Shown here piece by piece: positions 38,513 through 47,338 of a stretch of 64,000 nt of DNA (position 1 is its first letter; every line of letters begins with the position of its first letter). Under the pieces are notes generated by a model. The model was not told the DNA's origin. It did not search any database and was given only the letters and a program-made list of their open reading frames with translations. The position numbers were made by a program, and so were the translations under genes. Source of the DNA: Amylibacter sp. SFDW26. Lineage in GTDB: Bacteria > Pseudomonadota > Alphaproteobacteria > Rhodobacterales > Rhodobacteraceae. Where the stretch lies: NCBI RefSeq assembly GCF_009184395.1, contig NZ_WEIC01000005.1, positions 186,001 through 250,000 of the forward strand. Reading direction: 5' to 3'.

Positions 38513-38542
38513 GCAAAATTCCGTAACTTTCAGGCAAAATTC
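38511..38542. repeat. Pair of AGGCAAAATTC direct repeats before clpA
   Basis: AGGCAAAATTC occurs at 38511-38521 and again at 38532-38542, exactly 21 bases apart (two helical turns), at the 3' end of the unknown gene and 120-150 bases upstream of clpA. The spacing puts both on one DNA face, so a regulator binding site is plausible. A -35/-10 pair between them and clpA is not clear. Confidence 0.5.
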
Positions 38543-38657
38543 AGTTTTGTGATGCAAAGTGACTAAAAAGACCTTGAAGCTTTGGAAATAAACACGAAGT
38601 CTATAGGTGAAAGAGCCAGATACTCTCCCAGTGTCTGTAAGATCAAAAGGAGCAAAA

Positions 38658-40979
38658 ATGCCCTCATTCTCGAGCAGTTTAGAAACAGCCATCCATACCG
38701 CTTTGGCGCATGCCACAGCCCGTAAACATGAATTAGCAACCTTGGAGCATCTTCTTCTAGCCCTTGTTGAAGAAGATGATGCAGCCCGCGTCATGCGCGC
38801 CTGCGAGGTTGACATCAACACATTGCGAAAAAACCTGACCGAGTTCTTGGATACGCAATTGGATTCTCTTGTCACTGATGTTGAAGATGTCGAAGCATCC
38901 CCGACAACAGCATTCCAACGCGTGATCCAACGCGCAGCAATCCACGTACAAAGTTCTGGCCGTAACGAAGTGACTGGTGCAAACGTTTTGGTCGCAATCT
39001 TTGCTGAGCGCGAAAGCCATGCAGCTTATTTCCTACAAGAGCAGGATATGACCCGCTATGACGCTGTGAACTTCATCTCACACGGTATTGCAAAAGATGC
39101 CGCATATGGTGAAGCGCGTGAAGTCACTGGTGCCGAGGATCAAATCGAATTCCAAGAAGGCGAAGCAACACCAGCCGAAGACGAAACTGCTTTGGGTAAA
39201 TATTGCGTCGACCTCAACGTAAAAGCCCAAGAAGGCGATATTGATCCACTCATCGGCCGTGACCATGAAGTAGAGCGCTCGATCCAAGTGTTATGTCGCC
39301 GCCGTAAAAACAACCCAATCTTAGTTGGTGATCCTGGTGTTGGCAAAACAGCAATTGCTGAGGGCCTAGCACATAAAATCGTGTTGGGTGAAGTCCCAGC
39401 TGTTCTTGAGGGCACAACAATATTTTCTCTCGATATGGGCGCCCTGCTTGCTGGAACGCGCTACCGTGGTGATTTTGAAGAACGTTTAAAAGCCGTCGTA
39501 ACAGAGTTAGAAGAGCATCCAGATGCTGTTCTATTCATCGACGAAATTCACACTGTAATTGGTGCTGGTGCTACATCAGGCGGCGCTATGGATGCATCCA
39601 ACCTACTAAAGCCAGCCTTGCAAGGTGGTAAATTACGTTGCATGGGGTCAACAACCTATAAGGAATTCCGTCAACATTTTGAAAAAGACCGTGCATTAGC
39701 CCGTCGTTTCCAAAAAATTGATGTAAATGAACCATCGACAGAAGATGCCATCAAAATTCTAAAGGGTTTGAAACCATATTTCGAAGAACATCACGATGTA
39801 AAATACACATTAGATGCAATTAAAACATCTGTTGAATTGGCGTCGCGTTATATACACGATCGCAAACTTCCAGATTCAGCCATTGATGTCATCGATGAAG
39901 CAGGTGCTTATCAAAATGTTCTGCCAGACACGAAACGCCGCAAGACTATTGGGGTGAAAGAAATCGAAACTGTCGTTGCAAAAATTGCACGTATTCCGCC
40001 AAAGAACGTGTCGAAGGACGATGTGGAACTTCTAAAAGATCTAGAAAGCTCATTAAAACGTGTGGTTTTTGGGCAAGATGATGCGATCATCGCCCTTTCT
40101 TCTGCAATAAAACTGTCACGTGCAGGATTACGTGAACCTGAAAAACCAATCGGCAACTATCTGTTTGCTGGCCCAACGGGTGTAGGTAAAACCGAAGTTG
40201 CTAAGCAATTGGCAGACACTTTAGGTGTTGAGTTAATCCGTTTCGATATGTCTGAATACATGGAAAAACACGCTATTAGTCGTTTGATTGGTGCACCTCC
40301 TGGGTATGTGGGTTTTGACCAAGGTGGCATGTTAACTGATAAAGTAGATCAAACGCCGCATTGTGTATTGCTATTGGATGAAATCGAAAAGGCTCATCCA
40401 GATGTATTCAATATTCTGCTTCAAGTCATGGATAACGGCAAACTGACCGATCATAACGGTCGTACAACGGACTTCCGTAATGTAGTTTTGATTATGACAT
40501 CCAATGCTGGTGCCTCTGAAATGGCGAAAGCTGCAATCGGTTTTGGTCGCGACCGCCGTGAAGGTGAAGATACAGCAGCGATTGAGCGCACATTCAGTCC
40601 AGAATTCCGCAACCGTTTGGATGCAACGATCAGCTTTGCACCATTAGGTCCTGAAACGATCATCAAGGTGGTCGATAAGTTCGTAGTACAATTAGAAGCA
40701 CAATTAATGGATCGTAATGTGTCCATAGAGTTATCACGCAGTGCTGCGGAGTGGCTTTCGGAAAAAGGCTACGACAGTAAGATGGGTGCCCGGCCACTAT
40801 CACGAGTAATTCAAGAACATATTAAAAAGCCTTTGGCCGAAGAATTATTGTTTGGCAAACTTTCGAAAGGTGGCTTGGTCAAGGTAGATACCAAGGATGG
40901 AGAGCTCGTACTCTCGATAGAAGAACCTGAAAACCCTCGAATTACGAAAAATAAACCGCCACTCCTAACGGCAAAATAA
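38658..40979 (+). CDS. clpA: ATP-dependent Clp protease ATP-binding subunit ClpA
   Basis: A 773-residue AAA+ unfoldase that feeds substrates to ClpP. The N-terminal Clp domain covers residues 1-145 (SLETAIHTALAHATARKHE). The first AAA+ module has Walker A GDPGVGKT at 224-231 and VLFIDEIHTVIGAGA. The second (about residue 500 on) has FAGPTGVGKTEVAK and LLLDEIEKAHPDVFN, followed by the C-terminal sensor region GARPLSRVIQEHIKKPLAEELLF. The start follows AAGGAGC with correct spacing at 38658; the upstream frame is not used. No clpS is adjacent, although clpS often is. Confidence 0.96.
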   Translation: MPSFSSSLETAIHTALAHATARKHELATLEHLLLALVEEDDAARVMRACEVDINTLRKNLTEFLDTQLDSLVTDVEDVEASPTTAFQRVIQRAAIHVQSSGRNEVTGANVLVAIFAERESHAAYFLQEQDMTRYDAVNFISHGIAKDAAYGEAREVTGAEDQIEFQEGEATPAEDETALGKYCVDLNVKAQEGDIDPLIGRDHEVERSIQVLCRRRKNNPILVGDPGVGKTAIAEGLAHKIVLGEVPAVLEGTTIFSLDMGALLAGTRYRGDFEERLKAVVTELEEHPDAVLFIDEIHTVIGAGATSGGAMDASNLLKPALQGGKLRCMGSTTYKEFRQHFEKDRALARRFQKIDVNEPSTEDAIKILKGLKPYFEEHHDVKYTLDAIKTSVELASRYIHDRKLPDSAIDVIDEAGAYQNVLPDTKRRKTIGVKEIETVVAKIARIPPKNVSKDDVELLKDLESSLKRVVFGQDDAIIALSSAIKLSRAGLREPEKPIGNYLFAGPTGVGKTEVAKQLADTLGVELIRFDMSEYMEKHAISRLIGAPPGYVGFDQGGMLTDKVDQTPHCVLLLDEIEKAHPDVFNILLQVMDNGKLTDHNGRTTDFRNVVLIMTSNAGASEMAKAAIGFGRDRREGEDTAAIERTFSPEFRNRLDATISFAPLGPETIIKVVDKFVVQLEAQLMDRNVSIELSRSAAEWLSEKGYDSKMGARPLSRVIQEHIKKPLAEELLFGKLSKGGLVKVDTKDGELVLSIEEPENPRITKNKPPLLTAK

Positions 40980-40989
40980 ACAACACAAG

Positions 40990-41020
40990 CGCCTCAAAGT
41001 ATAACTTTGGGGCGTTTTTT
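40990..41020 (+). terminator. Intrinsic terminator after clpA
   Basis: CGCCTCAAAGT and ACTTTGGGGCG form an 11-bp stem with one mispairing position and a 3-base loop, followed by TTTTTT. It lies 10 bases after the clpA stop. Confidence 0.92.
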
Positions 41021-41056
41021 CTTGCATCATTCGAACGAAACCCTAAGCCTATAGGT

Positions 41057-42322
41057 ATGGGGCAAGAAAAGAAATCGACTGGTGGCGCAACAAAGAGCAT
41101 AGTGAATGCAGTATCTGCATGGCTACAAATAGGGACTGCTGATTTACCAAATCGCCAAAAACAGCGGATCGTTTTGACAAACGTTATGGTCTCATCAACG
41201 GCTCTGTTATCCTACATTCATGCTGCTTTTTTTATTCTTTACGACTTTGAACAGCTCTATTTCCCCACAAGCTATCTCGTTATCATTGCAACGGCTTTGC
41301 TAGCAGCACCTTATCTTAACATTAAGAACCCTTATCTCGGCTCAATTTACAACCTGACATTATGGTTGGTTTTTGGGTGCATGAATGTTGTAACGTTTGG
41401 AACAGAAAGTAATGTTCAATTCTACTTTTTGGCTGGGGCCGCAAGTGCGATCCTAATTTTAGGTGTTTATCAAAACCTTTTATCCATTCTATCAATCATC
41501 ATTCAAATCAGCATTTTCGTTTATTTTGATATCACAATAATACCGCCCGCAAGTTACCTTGATCTACCAATTTGGTTTTATACGGTGCTCAATATTGCTG
41601 CAATTTTGCTCTCAATGACTTTTATATTTTGCATGGTTTATTATGCTTTTTATCAAGTCCACATTGCAGAAGACGCATTGGAAAGAGAATATAAATATTC
41701 TGAAGATTTATTGGCAAATATGTTGCCTGCCGTGATTGCATCAAAGCTAAAGCGCGATCCCAACAAAACTATTGCTGATAATCATAGCGAAGTAACAATT
41801 CTTTTTGCAGATATTGTTGGCTTTACGAAGCGAGCGGAACACCACAATCCAAAAGAACTAGTATCGTTCCTGAATACTGTTTTCACGGAATTTGATACTT
41901 TGGTTCGCAAGCACCAATTGGAAAAAATCAAGACAATTGGGGATGCCATTATGGTTGCGGGTGGTATGCCAAATAAACAAGATGACCATGCAAAGCGTAT
42001 CGCTCTCCTCGCGCTCGATATGATGGAAGTCGTAAAACATTCAGCGAATGCGTCCAGCGAAGTTATTGAATTACGAATTGGTATCCACACTGGCCCTGCG
42101 GTGGCTGGCGTTATTGGGTCGCAAAAACCATTTTATGATGTTTGGGGGGATACTGTGAATACTGCAGCCCATCTTGAAACATATGGGACACAGGGTGAAA
42201 TACATATTTCATCTGCAACCAAAGATCATCTCGATGATCAGTTTCTCCTGAAATCACGTGGCCATGTTGAACTAAAAAGCAAATCTAGTTTAGAAACATG
42301 GCACTTGCTTGGTAAATCATAA
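41057..42322 (+). CDS. Membrane class III adenylate/guanylate cyclase
   Basis: A 421-residue protein with six hydrophobic helices in residues 40-200, a short linker (EDALEREYKYSEDLLANMLP), and a C-terminal class III cyclase domain from about residue 240. The metal aspartates are Asp252 in LFADIVGFTK and Asp296 in IKTIGDAIMVAGG, and the transition-state segment is DVWGDTVNTAAHLE with the Asn and Arg-like positions. It should make cAMP (or cGMP) in response to a membrane or periplasmic signal. The six-helix sensor resembles MASE-type domains but I cannot assign one. It is monocistronic and lies 3 bases from the convergent OmpA-like gene. Confidence 0.9.
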   Translation: MGQEKKSTGGATKSIVNAVSAWLQIGTADLPNRQKQRIVLTNVMVSSTALLSYIHAAFFILYDFEQLYFPTSYLVIIATALLAAPYLNIKNPYLGSIYNLTLWLVFGCMNVVTFGTESNVQFYFLAGAASAILILGVYQNLLSILSIIIQISIFVYFDITIIPPASYLDLPIWFYTVLNIAAILLSMTFIFCMVYYAFYQVHIAEDALEREYKYSEDLLANMLPAVIASKLKRDPNKTIADNHSEVTILFADIVGFTKRAEHHNPKELVSFLNTVFTEFDTLVRKHQLEKIKTIGDAIMVAGGMPNKQDDHAKRIALLALDMMEVVKHSANASSEVIELRIGIHTGPAVAGVIGSQKPFYDVWGDTVNTAAHLETYGTQGEIHISSATKDHLDDQFLLKSRGHVELKSKSSLETWHLLGKS

Positions 42323-42325
42323 CAC

Positions 42326-43948
42326 TTATTTTTCGGTAAATTTCAACTCAATCCGACGGTTCAACGCTAAAGCTTCAGAGCTTTCCCCATCTACGACAGG
42401 TTGGAATTCTCCAAACCCATTCGCTGCTAATCGGTTTGCAGGAATACCTTGGTCTTCGACTAAATATCTGACCACAGATAAAGCCCGTGCCTGACTAAGT
42501 TCCCAATTATCTCTATAAGGCCCCGCCCCACTTAACGGAACTTTATCGGTATGCCCGTCGACACGCAGTATCCAGTCAATTTCAGATGGGATTTGCGCTG
42601 CAACATCTTTGATAAGACTCGCTACTTTTCTTATTTCTTGCTTGCCTCGATCACCCAATTCAGCAGAGCCTGCTGTGTATAATACTTCCGATGAGAACAC
42701 GAAACGGTCACCCACAATACGGATACCTTCCTGTGCTCCTAAAACATCTCGTAGGCGTCCAAAGAATTCCGATTTAAACTTCTTTAGGTCTTTTGCCTCT
42801 GCTTCTAAACGCTCCCGCTCATTCGCTTCTAATTCAGCACGACGTTTTTGTTCAGCAGCAACTTTGGCTAATGCACTGTTCAGGCTTTTACCCAAACTTT
42901 CGATCTGTATTTGTGCTTCGCTATCTTTAGTATTTGCGCTATCTAATAAGCCTTGCAATGTACTTAACTGTGTACGGAGCGCGTTCGTTTGTTGATTTAA
43001 CAAAGCAATCTTACGTTGACTGTCAGCAGACAGTGCTTTTTCATCAGACAAAAGTTTATTAGCTTGCGCTAGTAAAGCTGCTTCTTTCTCTGTTGCGCTG
43101 AGTTGTTTCTTTACTTGCTCGGATGCAGCAGTCTTAGCCAATTCTGCAGCGGATAATAATGTAAGCGTATTTTCCGCCTCTTTGCGTTTTGCATCCAAAG
43201 CGAGTGTCATAGCCGTCAATTCGTCTTGCGAATTCTTCAAACGATCCCGCAGTGCTTGCGTGGTGGCAGCGTCTAACAAACGCTGCTTTTCTTGCTCGCT
43301 CAGTGCATTTTGCGTTTCAGAAATCTGTGTATCTTTCGTTTCTATAGAAACCTTCAGATCAGCAACCAACGCTTCCAAGGCTTCCCTCTTTGCAGCAGCT
43401 AAACGAGCCTGTTCAACCTGTAAATCGATCTCGTTTCGCGCTTGAACCAGAGCCAATTGAACCGCTTCTTTTTCAGAAAGCGTTTTGGCTTGAGCATCTT
43501 TTAATTCTTTTAAAGAAGACTCAGTTAGTGTAAGACGTCCCGCTAAATCATCTCGCTCTCCCAGCAACCCTGCAATCTGTTGTTCAAACGACGCTATACG
43601 GGCCTTCTGCCCTTCTGCTTCTGAAGTTAGAGCCCCTATTAATGCGGCTTGTTGTGCAATTTCCGTTTCCGCAGATTGCAACTCATCCTGCAAACCTGAT
43701 AATTCACCTTCTAACCCTTTCGCACGTGTTTGTTCCAATCCCAATGCATCAGCTAAGCCTGCAATTTGTGCAGATAGACTATCCAGCTCAGTGTCTTGCC
43801 CTGTGATTGTTTCACGCAAAACGAATTGAACGACCATAAAGATTGTTAAAACAAACATCAGCACCAATAAAAGCGCTGTCATCGCATCTACAAAGCCTGG
43901 CCAAATGCTACCAGAAACCTGTCCATTATTACGCCGTAACAAGGCCAC
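42326..43948 (-). CDS. MotB/OmpA-like protein with long coiled coil
   Basis: A 540-residue protein with one N-terminal membrane helix (WPGFVDAMTALLLVLMFVL) that carries an Asp in the position of the ion-channel Asp of MotB/ExbD-type proteins. A predicted coiled coil of about 320 residues follows (about 50-400, rich in Glu, Lys, Gln, Ala), and then a C-terminal OmpA-like peptidoglycan-binding domain (LRVDGHTDKVPLSGAGPYRDNWELSQARA, then RRIELKF). It should be anchored in the inner membrane and reach the cell wall. It starts 3 bases after the ExbB/MotA-like gene stop, so the two form a unit. The coiled coil is very long for this family, so the wall contact would be far from the membrane. Confidence 0.85.
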   Translation of the reverse strand: MALLRRNNGQVSGSIWPGFVDAMTALLLVLMFVLTIFMVVQFVLRETITGQDTELDSLSAQIAGLADALGLEQTRAKGLEGELSGLQDELQSAETEIAQQAALIGALTSEAEGQKARIASFEQQIAGLLGERDDLAGRLTLTESSLKELKDAQAKTLSEKEAVQLALVQARNEIDLQVEQARLAAAKREALEALVADLKVSIETKDTQISETQNALSEQEKQRLLDAATTQALRDRLKNSQDELTAMTLALDAKRKEAENTLTLLSAAELAKTAASEQVKKQLSATEKEAALLAQANKLLSDEKALSADSQRKIALLNQQTNALRTQLSTLQGLLDSANTKDSEAQIQIESLGKSLNSALAKVAAEQKRRAELEANERERLEAEAKDLKKFKSEFFGRLRDVLGAQEGIRIVGDRFVFSSEVLYTAGSAELGDRGKQEIRKVASLIKDVAAQIPSEIDWILRVDGHTDKVPLSGAGPYRDNWELSQARALSVVRYLVEDQGIPANRLAANGFGEFQPVVDGESSEALALNRRIELKFTEK

Positions 43949-43951
43949 GAA

Positions 43952-45118
43952 TTAGCCCTTTCCGCGCAAGGCTTTTGCCAGAACAGCCAAATCGCCCCGC
44001 AATTCTGCAATCGTATCCCTACGTCCCGCCTGAGTTTCATCAATCAACTTTGCCATCTGACCACTAATGTTCTCCAAGTGATCAGACATCCGTTCTGAAA
44101 TCGCGATCTCTTCTTTGTAAGCCTGTGTCGCCAAAGCATCCGAAATATGCTCATGACTTGTGGAAACCTGTTCCAAAATCTTTTGCGTATGTGCATGCGA
44201 CGCAACCTGTGCATCCACCATATTTGAAACCGCATCACCCAATGCTTCGATCCGTTGATCCGTCACAGAACGACGTTCCTGCAACTGTTTTAAAATATCC
44301 TGCTGGTTTTCAATCTGTAGCGTCGTTTGTTCCAACAACTCTGCAACCATCGTATTCGGAGAACCTTCATCCCCATCATTTCCTGCTGAAACGCCCAATC
44401 GAGTGATTGAAGACAACCACTCTTCTAGCTCACGGAAAAAACGGTTTTGGCCACGGCTAGAAAATAAATCAAGCAAACCTACAACCAATGATCCTGCTAG
44501 GCCTATCAAAGAAGATCCAAAGGCTGTACCCATACCGCCAAGTTGGCTTTCCAGACCCGTCATCAAATTGTCGAACACACTGATACTATCTTGGCCTTCT
44601 TGTGGCGCTAAAGATCGAATTGTATCCACAACAGCAGGTACAGTTGTCGCCAAACCATAAAATGTACCCAATAGCCCCAAAAAGATAAGAAGATTGATAA
44701 TATAACGCGTGATTTCACGCCCCTCATCCAAACGCGTTGCTACAGAATCCAAGATTGTCCGCGTAGATGTCGACGTCAGCATCAATCTAGCAGAGCGTTT
44801 TTTCAGTAATGCTGCTAATGAAGCCAATAATCTTGGCGCCACAGCTTCCCCATTCACATCTCGTTCCAGCGCAAAACTTTCAATCCAGCTGACCGATTTT
44901 ACCAACACACCCATTTGCCAAAGGCAAGAAAACACACCGACCACAAAAACAAGCAAGATAAAACCGTTCAGATATGGTGATGCAAAGAATATCGGTGCGA
45001 CAGCAGGCAATATCGCAACACCACCAAAACCAACCAATCCCATTACAATCATCATAAAAATGATCTGATTAACGGGTTGCGTAAATTGCGGCGATGTCTG
45101 TTTCTGCCCTTGTGACAT
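43952..45118 (-). CDS. MotA/TolQ/ExbB-like proton channel protein
   Basis: A 388-residue inner-membrane protein. Hydrophobic segments lie at about residues 16-70 (two helices), 134-160 and 195-215. Between them is the MotA/ExbB core: RYIINLLIFLGLLGTFYGLATTVPAVVDTI and GTAFGSSLIGLAGSLVVGLLD. The last 150 residues are polar and helical (TLQIENQQDILKQLQERR, then SHAHTQKILEQVS), suggesting a cytoplasmic coiled coil. With the following OmpA-like protein it resembles an ion-driven stator pair rather than a flagellar motor, as no flagellar gene is nearby. The driven load is unknown. Confidence 0.85.
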   Translation of the reverse strand: MSQGQKQTSPQFTQPVNQIIFMMIVMGLVGFGGVAILPAVAPIFFASPYLNGFILLVFVVGVFSCLWQMGVLVKSVSWIESFALERDVNGEAVAPRLLASLAALLKKRSARLMLTSTSTRTILDSVATRLDEGREITRYIINLLIFLGLLGTFYGLATTVPAVVDTIRSLAPQEGQDSISVFDNLMTGLESQLGGMGTAFGSSLIGLAGSLVVGLLDLFSSRGQNRFFRELEEWLSSITRLGVSAGNDGDEGSPNTMVAELLEQTTLQIENQQDILKQLQERRSVTDQRIEALGDAVSNMVDAQVASHAHTQKILEQVSTSHEHISDALATQAYKEEIAISERMSDHLENISGQMAKLIDETQAGRRDTIAELRGDLAVLAKALRGKG

Positions 45119-45280
45119 GACTGTGCCCTGCTCTATTCGTTAGTGAGTTCGCAAAAACCTTAGCCCGAGACCCATAAAAAACCAACTAAAGTTTTCCGAG
45201 CATTTTGGTTGTATAAAGATTGAAAAAAGTGAATTAATCCCCAAGTATAGACTAAGATTTTTAAACGAGAGGTTTTCTAC

Positions 45281-46225
45281 ATGTCAGATATTTTCGGCAT
45301 TGCCGCTAGCACAGGCTCGGCACTGTTCTTACTAGTTTTTGCAATCATTTTAATCTTAATGATGGTCAAATCTGTTCCTCAAGGGGACGAATGGACCGTT
45401 GAACGTTTTGGTCGTTATACACGTACATTGAGCCCAGGTTTGCACTTTTTGATCCCAGTTATGGACAAAGTTGGTGCAAAAATTAACATGATGGAAACCG
45501 TTCTTGATATCGACAGCCAAGAAGTGATTACCAAAGACAACGCAATGGTCGTGGCTGATGCAGTTACATTCTATCAAGTCGTTGACGCAGCCAAAGCAGC
45601 CTATGAAGTACTTGATCTACGCCGCGCGCTTTCTAACTTAAGCCAAACAAACATTCGTTCTGTTGTGGGCTCAATGGACTTGGATGAAAGCTTGTCCAAC
45701 CGCGAAGTAATCAATGCTAAACTTCTGAGCGTTATTGATGGTGCCGCCCAACCTTGGGGTGTAAAAGTTACACGTGTTGAGATCAAAGACTTAGCACCGC
45801 CATCAGATATTAACGAAGCAATGGCACGTCAGATGAAAGCAGAACGTACAAAACGTGCTGAAATCTTACAAGCCGAAGGTATGAAACAATCTGCCATCCT
45901 TCAAGCCGAAGGTGAACGTGAAAGTCAAATCCGTGAAGCCGAAGGCCGCAAAGAAGCAGCGTTCTTGGATGCAGAAGCACGTGAACGTTCTGCAGAAGCC
46001 GAAGCTAAAGCGACTCAAATGGTATCCGAAGCAATTGCCAAAGGTGATGTTCAAGCAATCAATTATTTCGTTGCCCAGAAATACACAGAAGCTTTGCGTG
46101 ATGTGGCATCGTCACCATCTTCCAAGACAGTTATGATCCCATTAGAGGCATCCAGCTTGATCGGGTCTGTTGGCGGTATTGCGGATATCGCAAAAGCGGT
46201 CATGGGCGACGATAAGAAAAAATAA
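45281..46225 (+). CDS. SPFH domain/stomatin-like protein
   Basis: A 314-residue paraslipin-type protein (QmcA/YbbK-like). An N-terminal membrane helix (residues 11-28) precedes the SPFH domain (residues 30-185, with VPQGDEWTVERFGRYTRTLSPGLHFLIP). A helical segment made of repeated AEG-x3-S-x4-AEG units (residues 195-245) follows. These proteins form large membrane-associated assemblies and organise the inner membrane. It is the first gene of a two-gene unit with the NfeD-like protein. Confidence 0.92.
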   Translation: MSDIFGIAASTGSALFLLVFAIILILMMVKSVPQGDEWTVERFGRYTRTLSPGLHFLIPVMDKVGAKINMMETVLDIDSQEVITKDNAMVVADAVTFYQVVDAAKAAYEVLDLRRALSNLSQTNIRSVVGSMDLDESLSNREVINAKLLSVIDGAAQPWGVKVTRVEIKDLAPPSDINEAMARQMKAERTKRAEILQAEGMKQSAILQAEGERESQIREAEGRKEAAFLDAEARERSAEAEAKATQMVSEAIAKGDVQAINYFVAQKYTEALRDVASSPSSKTVMIPLEASSLIGSVGGIADIAKAVMGDDKKK

Positions 46226-46239
46226 GAAAGGGGTATTTC

Positions 46240-46707
46240 ATGGAAATCATCCAATTCCTTGAAGGCGTTTCACCATGGTGGTGGGTTATTTTAGCCTTTG
46301 CACTCGGCTCAATCGAAATGGCGACAATGTCATTCTTCCTGATTTGGCCAGGACTTGCAGCCTTAGCAATGGCAGGGTTACTGGTTATATCGCCAAATAT
46401 GTCTGGCCCAGCACAAATCGCGACTTATGCTGTTATGTCGATCGTATTTACATTTGCCGGCCGCTTCCTAGTTGCCAAATATGGCGACGGCGGTGGTACA
46501 GCAGATACAACGTTGAACAATCGATCATCTTTATTGATTGGTCGCTCTGCCAAAGTACTTGAGTTTGATGCAGGGGATGGCGCAGTAGAAATCGAAGGCA
46601 CACGTTGGCAAGCCCGATGGGCGGATGGCCAGACAGCAAAAGCTGGTGCAAGCGTACGCGTTACAAAAGCAGACCCGATGATGGTCTATGTTGAAAATGT
46701 AAAATAA
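46240..46707 (+). CDS. NfeD family membrane protein
   Basis: A 155-residue protein with two or three N-terminal membrane helices (WWWVILAFALGSIEMATMSFFLIWPG and the segments to about residue 75) and a C-terminal OB-fold (RSAKVLEFDAGDGAVEIEGTRWQARW, then GASVRVTKADPMMVYVE). NfeD proteins partner stomatins such as the upstream SPFH gene, helping their membrane placement. It lies 15 bases downstream, with RBS GGGG. Confidence 0.9.
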   Translation: MEIIQFLEGVSPWWWVILAFALGSIEMATMSFFLIWPGLAALAMAGLLVISPNMSGPAQIATYAVMSIVFTFAGRFLVAKYGDGGGTADTTLNNRSSLLIGRSAKVLEFDAGDGAVEIEGTRWQARWADGQTAKAGASVRVTKADPMMVYVENVK

Positions 46708-46712
46708 ACTAA

Positions 46713-46736
46713 AGGCTCCTCTTCAGGAGCTTTTTT
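46713..46736 (+). terminator. Intrinsic terminator after NfeD gene
   Basis: GGCTCCT and AGGAGCT enclose a four-base loop, and the stem is followed by TTTTTT. It lies just past the NfeD stop codon and ends within 2 bases of the convergent gene. Confidence 0.9.
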
Positions 46737-47274
46737 ATGCCGTCAAAGCCTTTACACGACTTTCTAAGAAGGCGAGATCTGCATCATCTAAACCCAACCC
46801 ATTCAAACAGTCGCAAGTATTATACAAGTATTCTGTATTAGGGCCTCGTCCGCCAACAGCACGCGCAATGATCTGTGCTTGTTCTTCCAGCGGCATGCCG
46901 CCACAATATTGCACATTATCGCGGTTAATAACATAACTTACAGCTTTGACCTCTTCGCCTGTCTGTAGTTTAACAGGTAAAGTAACTTCAATATAAGCTG
47001 ATGAAACGAGTTCTCGCTCTCGCAAATCTTTGATCGCTTTAGTTGCATGTTCTGCTTCAATGAAAAATGCAACACCTTCACAAGTCGCTTGATCATTCTC
47101 ATCTAAAGCCAATACCAAACCTGGGCTTTCTTCACTGCCTCGATGATGAATAGATAGCATACAAAAACTGCGTGCATATCCTTGCAATGTTGCAATATGT
47201 TTTTTGGCATAAATAAACTCTGGCTGCCAGATCAATGATCCGTACCCGAATACCCAAAAACCGTTTTCAACCAT
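46735..47274 (-). CDS. Gamma-glutamylcyclotransferase (ChaC-like)
   Basis: A 179-residue protein of the ChaC/GGCT type. The start GFWVFGYGSLIWQPEF contains the YGSLIW loop that binds the gamma-glutamyl substrate. The family's proton-acceptor Glu may be one of the pair in HRGSEESPG. The motif YCGGMPLEEQAQIIARAVGGRGPNTEYL is typical of ChaC, which cleaves glutathione to 5-oxoproline and Cys-Gly. I set the start at 47274, where AAGGAGCC gives a clear ribosome site; the longer frame is not real. Confidence 0.9.
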   Translation of the reverse strand: MVENGFWVFGYGSLIWQPEFIYAKKHIATLQGYARSFCMLSIHHRGSEESPGLVLALDENDQATCEGVAFFIEAEHATKAIKDLRERELVSSAYIEVTLPVKLQTGEEVKAVSYVINRDNVQYCGGMPLEEQAQIIARAVGGRGPNTEYLYNTCDCLNGLGLDDADLAFLESRVKALTA

Positions 47275-47338
47275 TCTACTGGCTCCTTTAATTATAGATG
47301 CTATAACCCGAAGGAATTTGTGAAAACAGGATAAAATC

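Noticed and set aside
42326-45118. Zorya-type ZorA/ZorB defence pair
   Set aside because: The shape is similar but ZorC, ZorD or ZorE are absent, and the surroundings are housekeeping genes.
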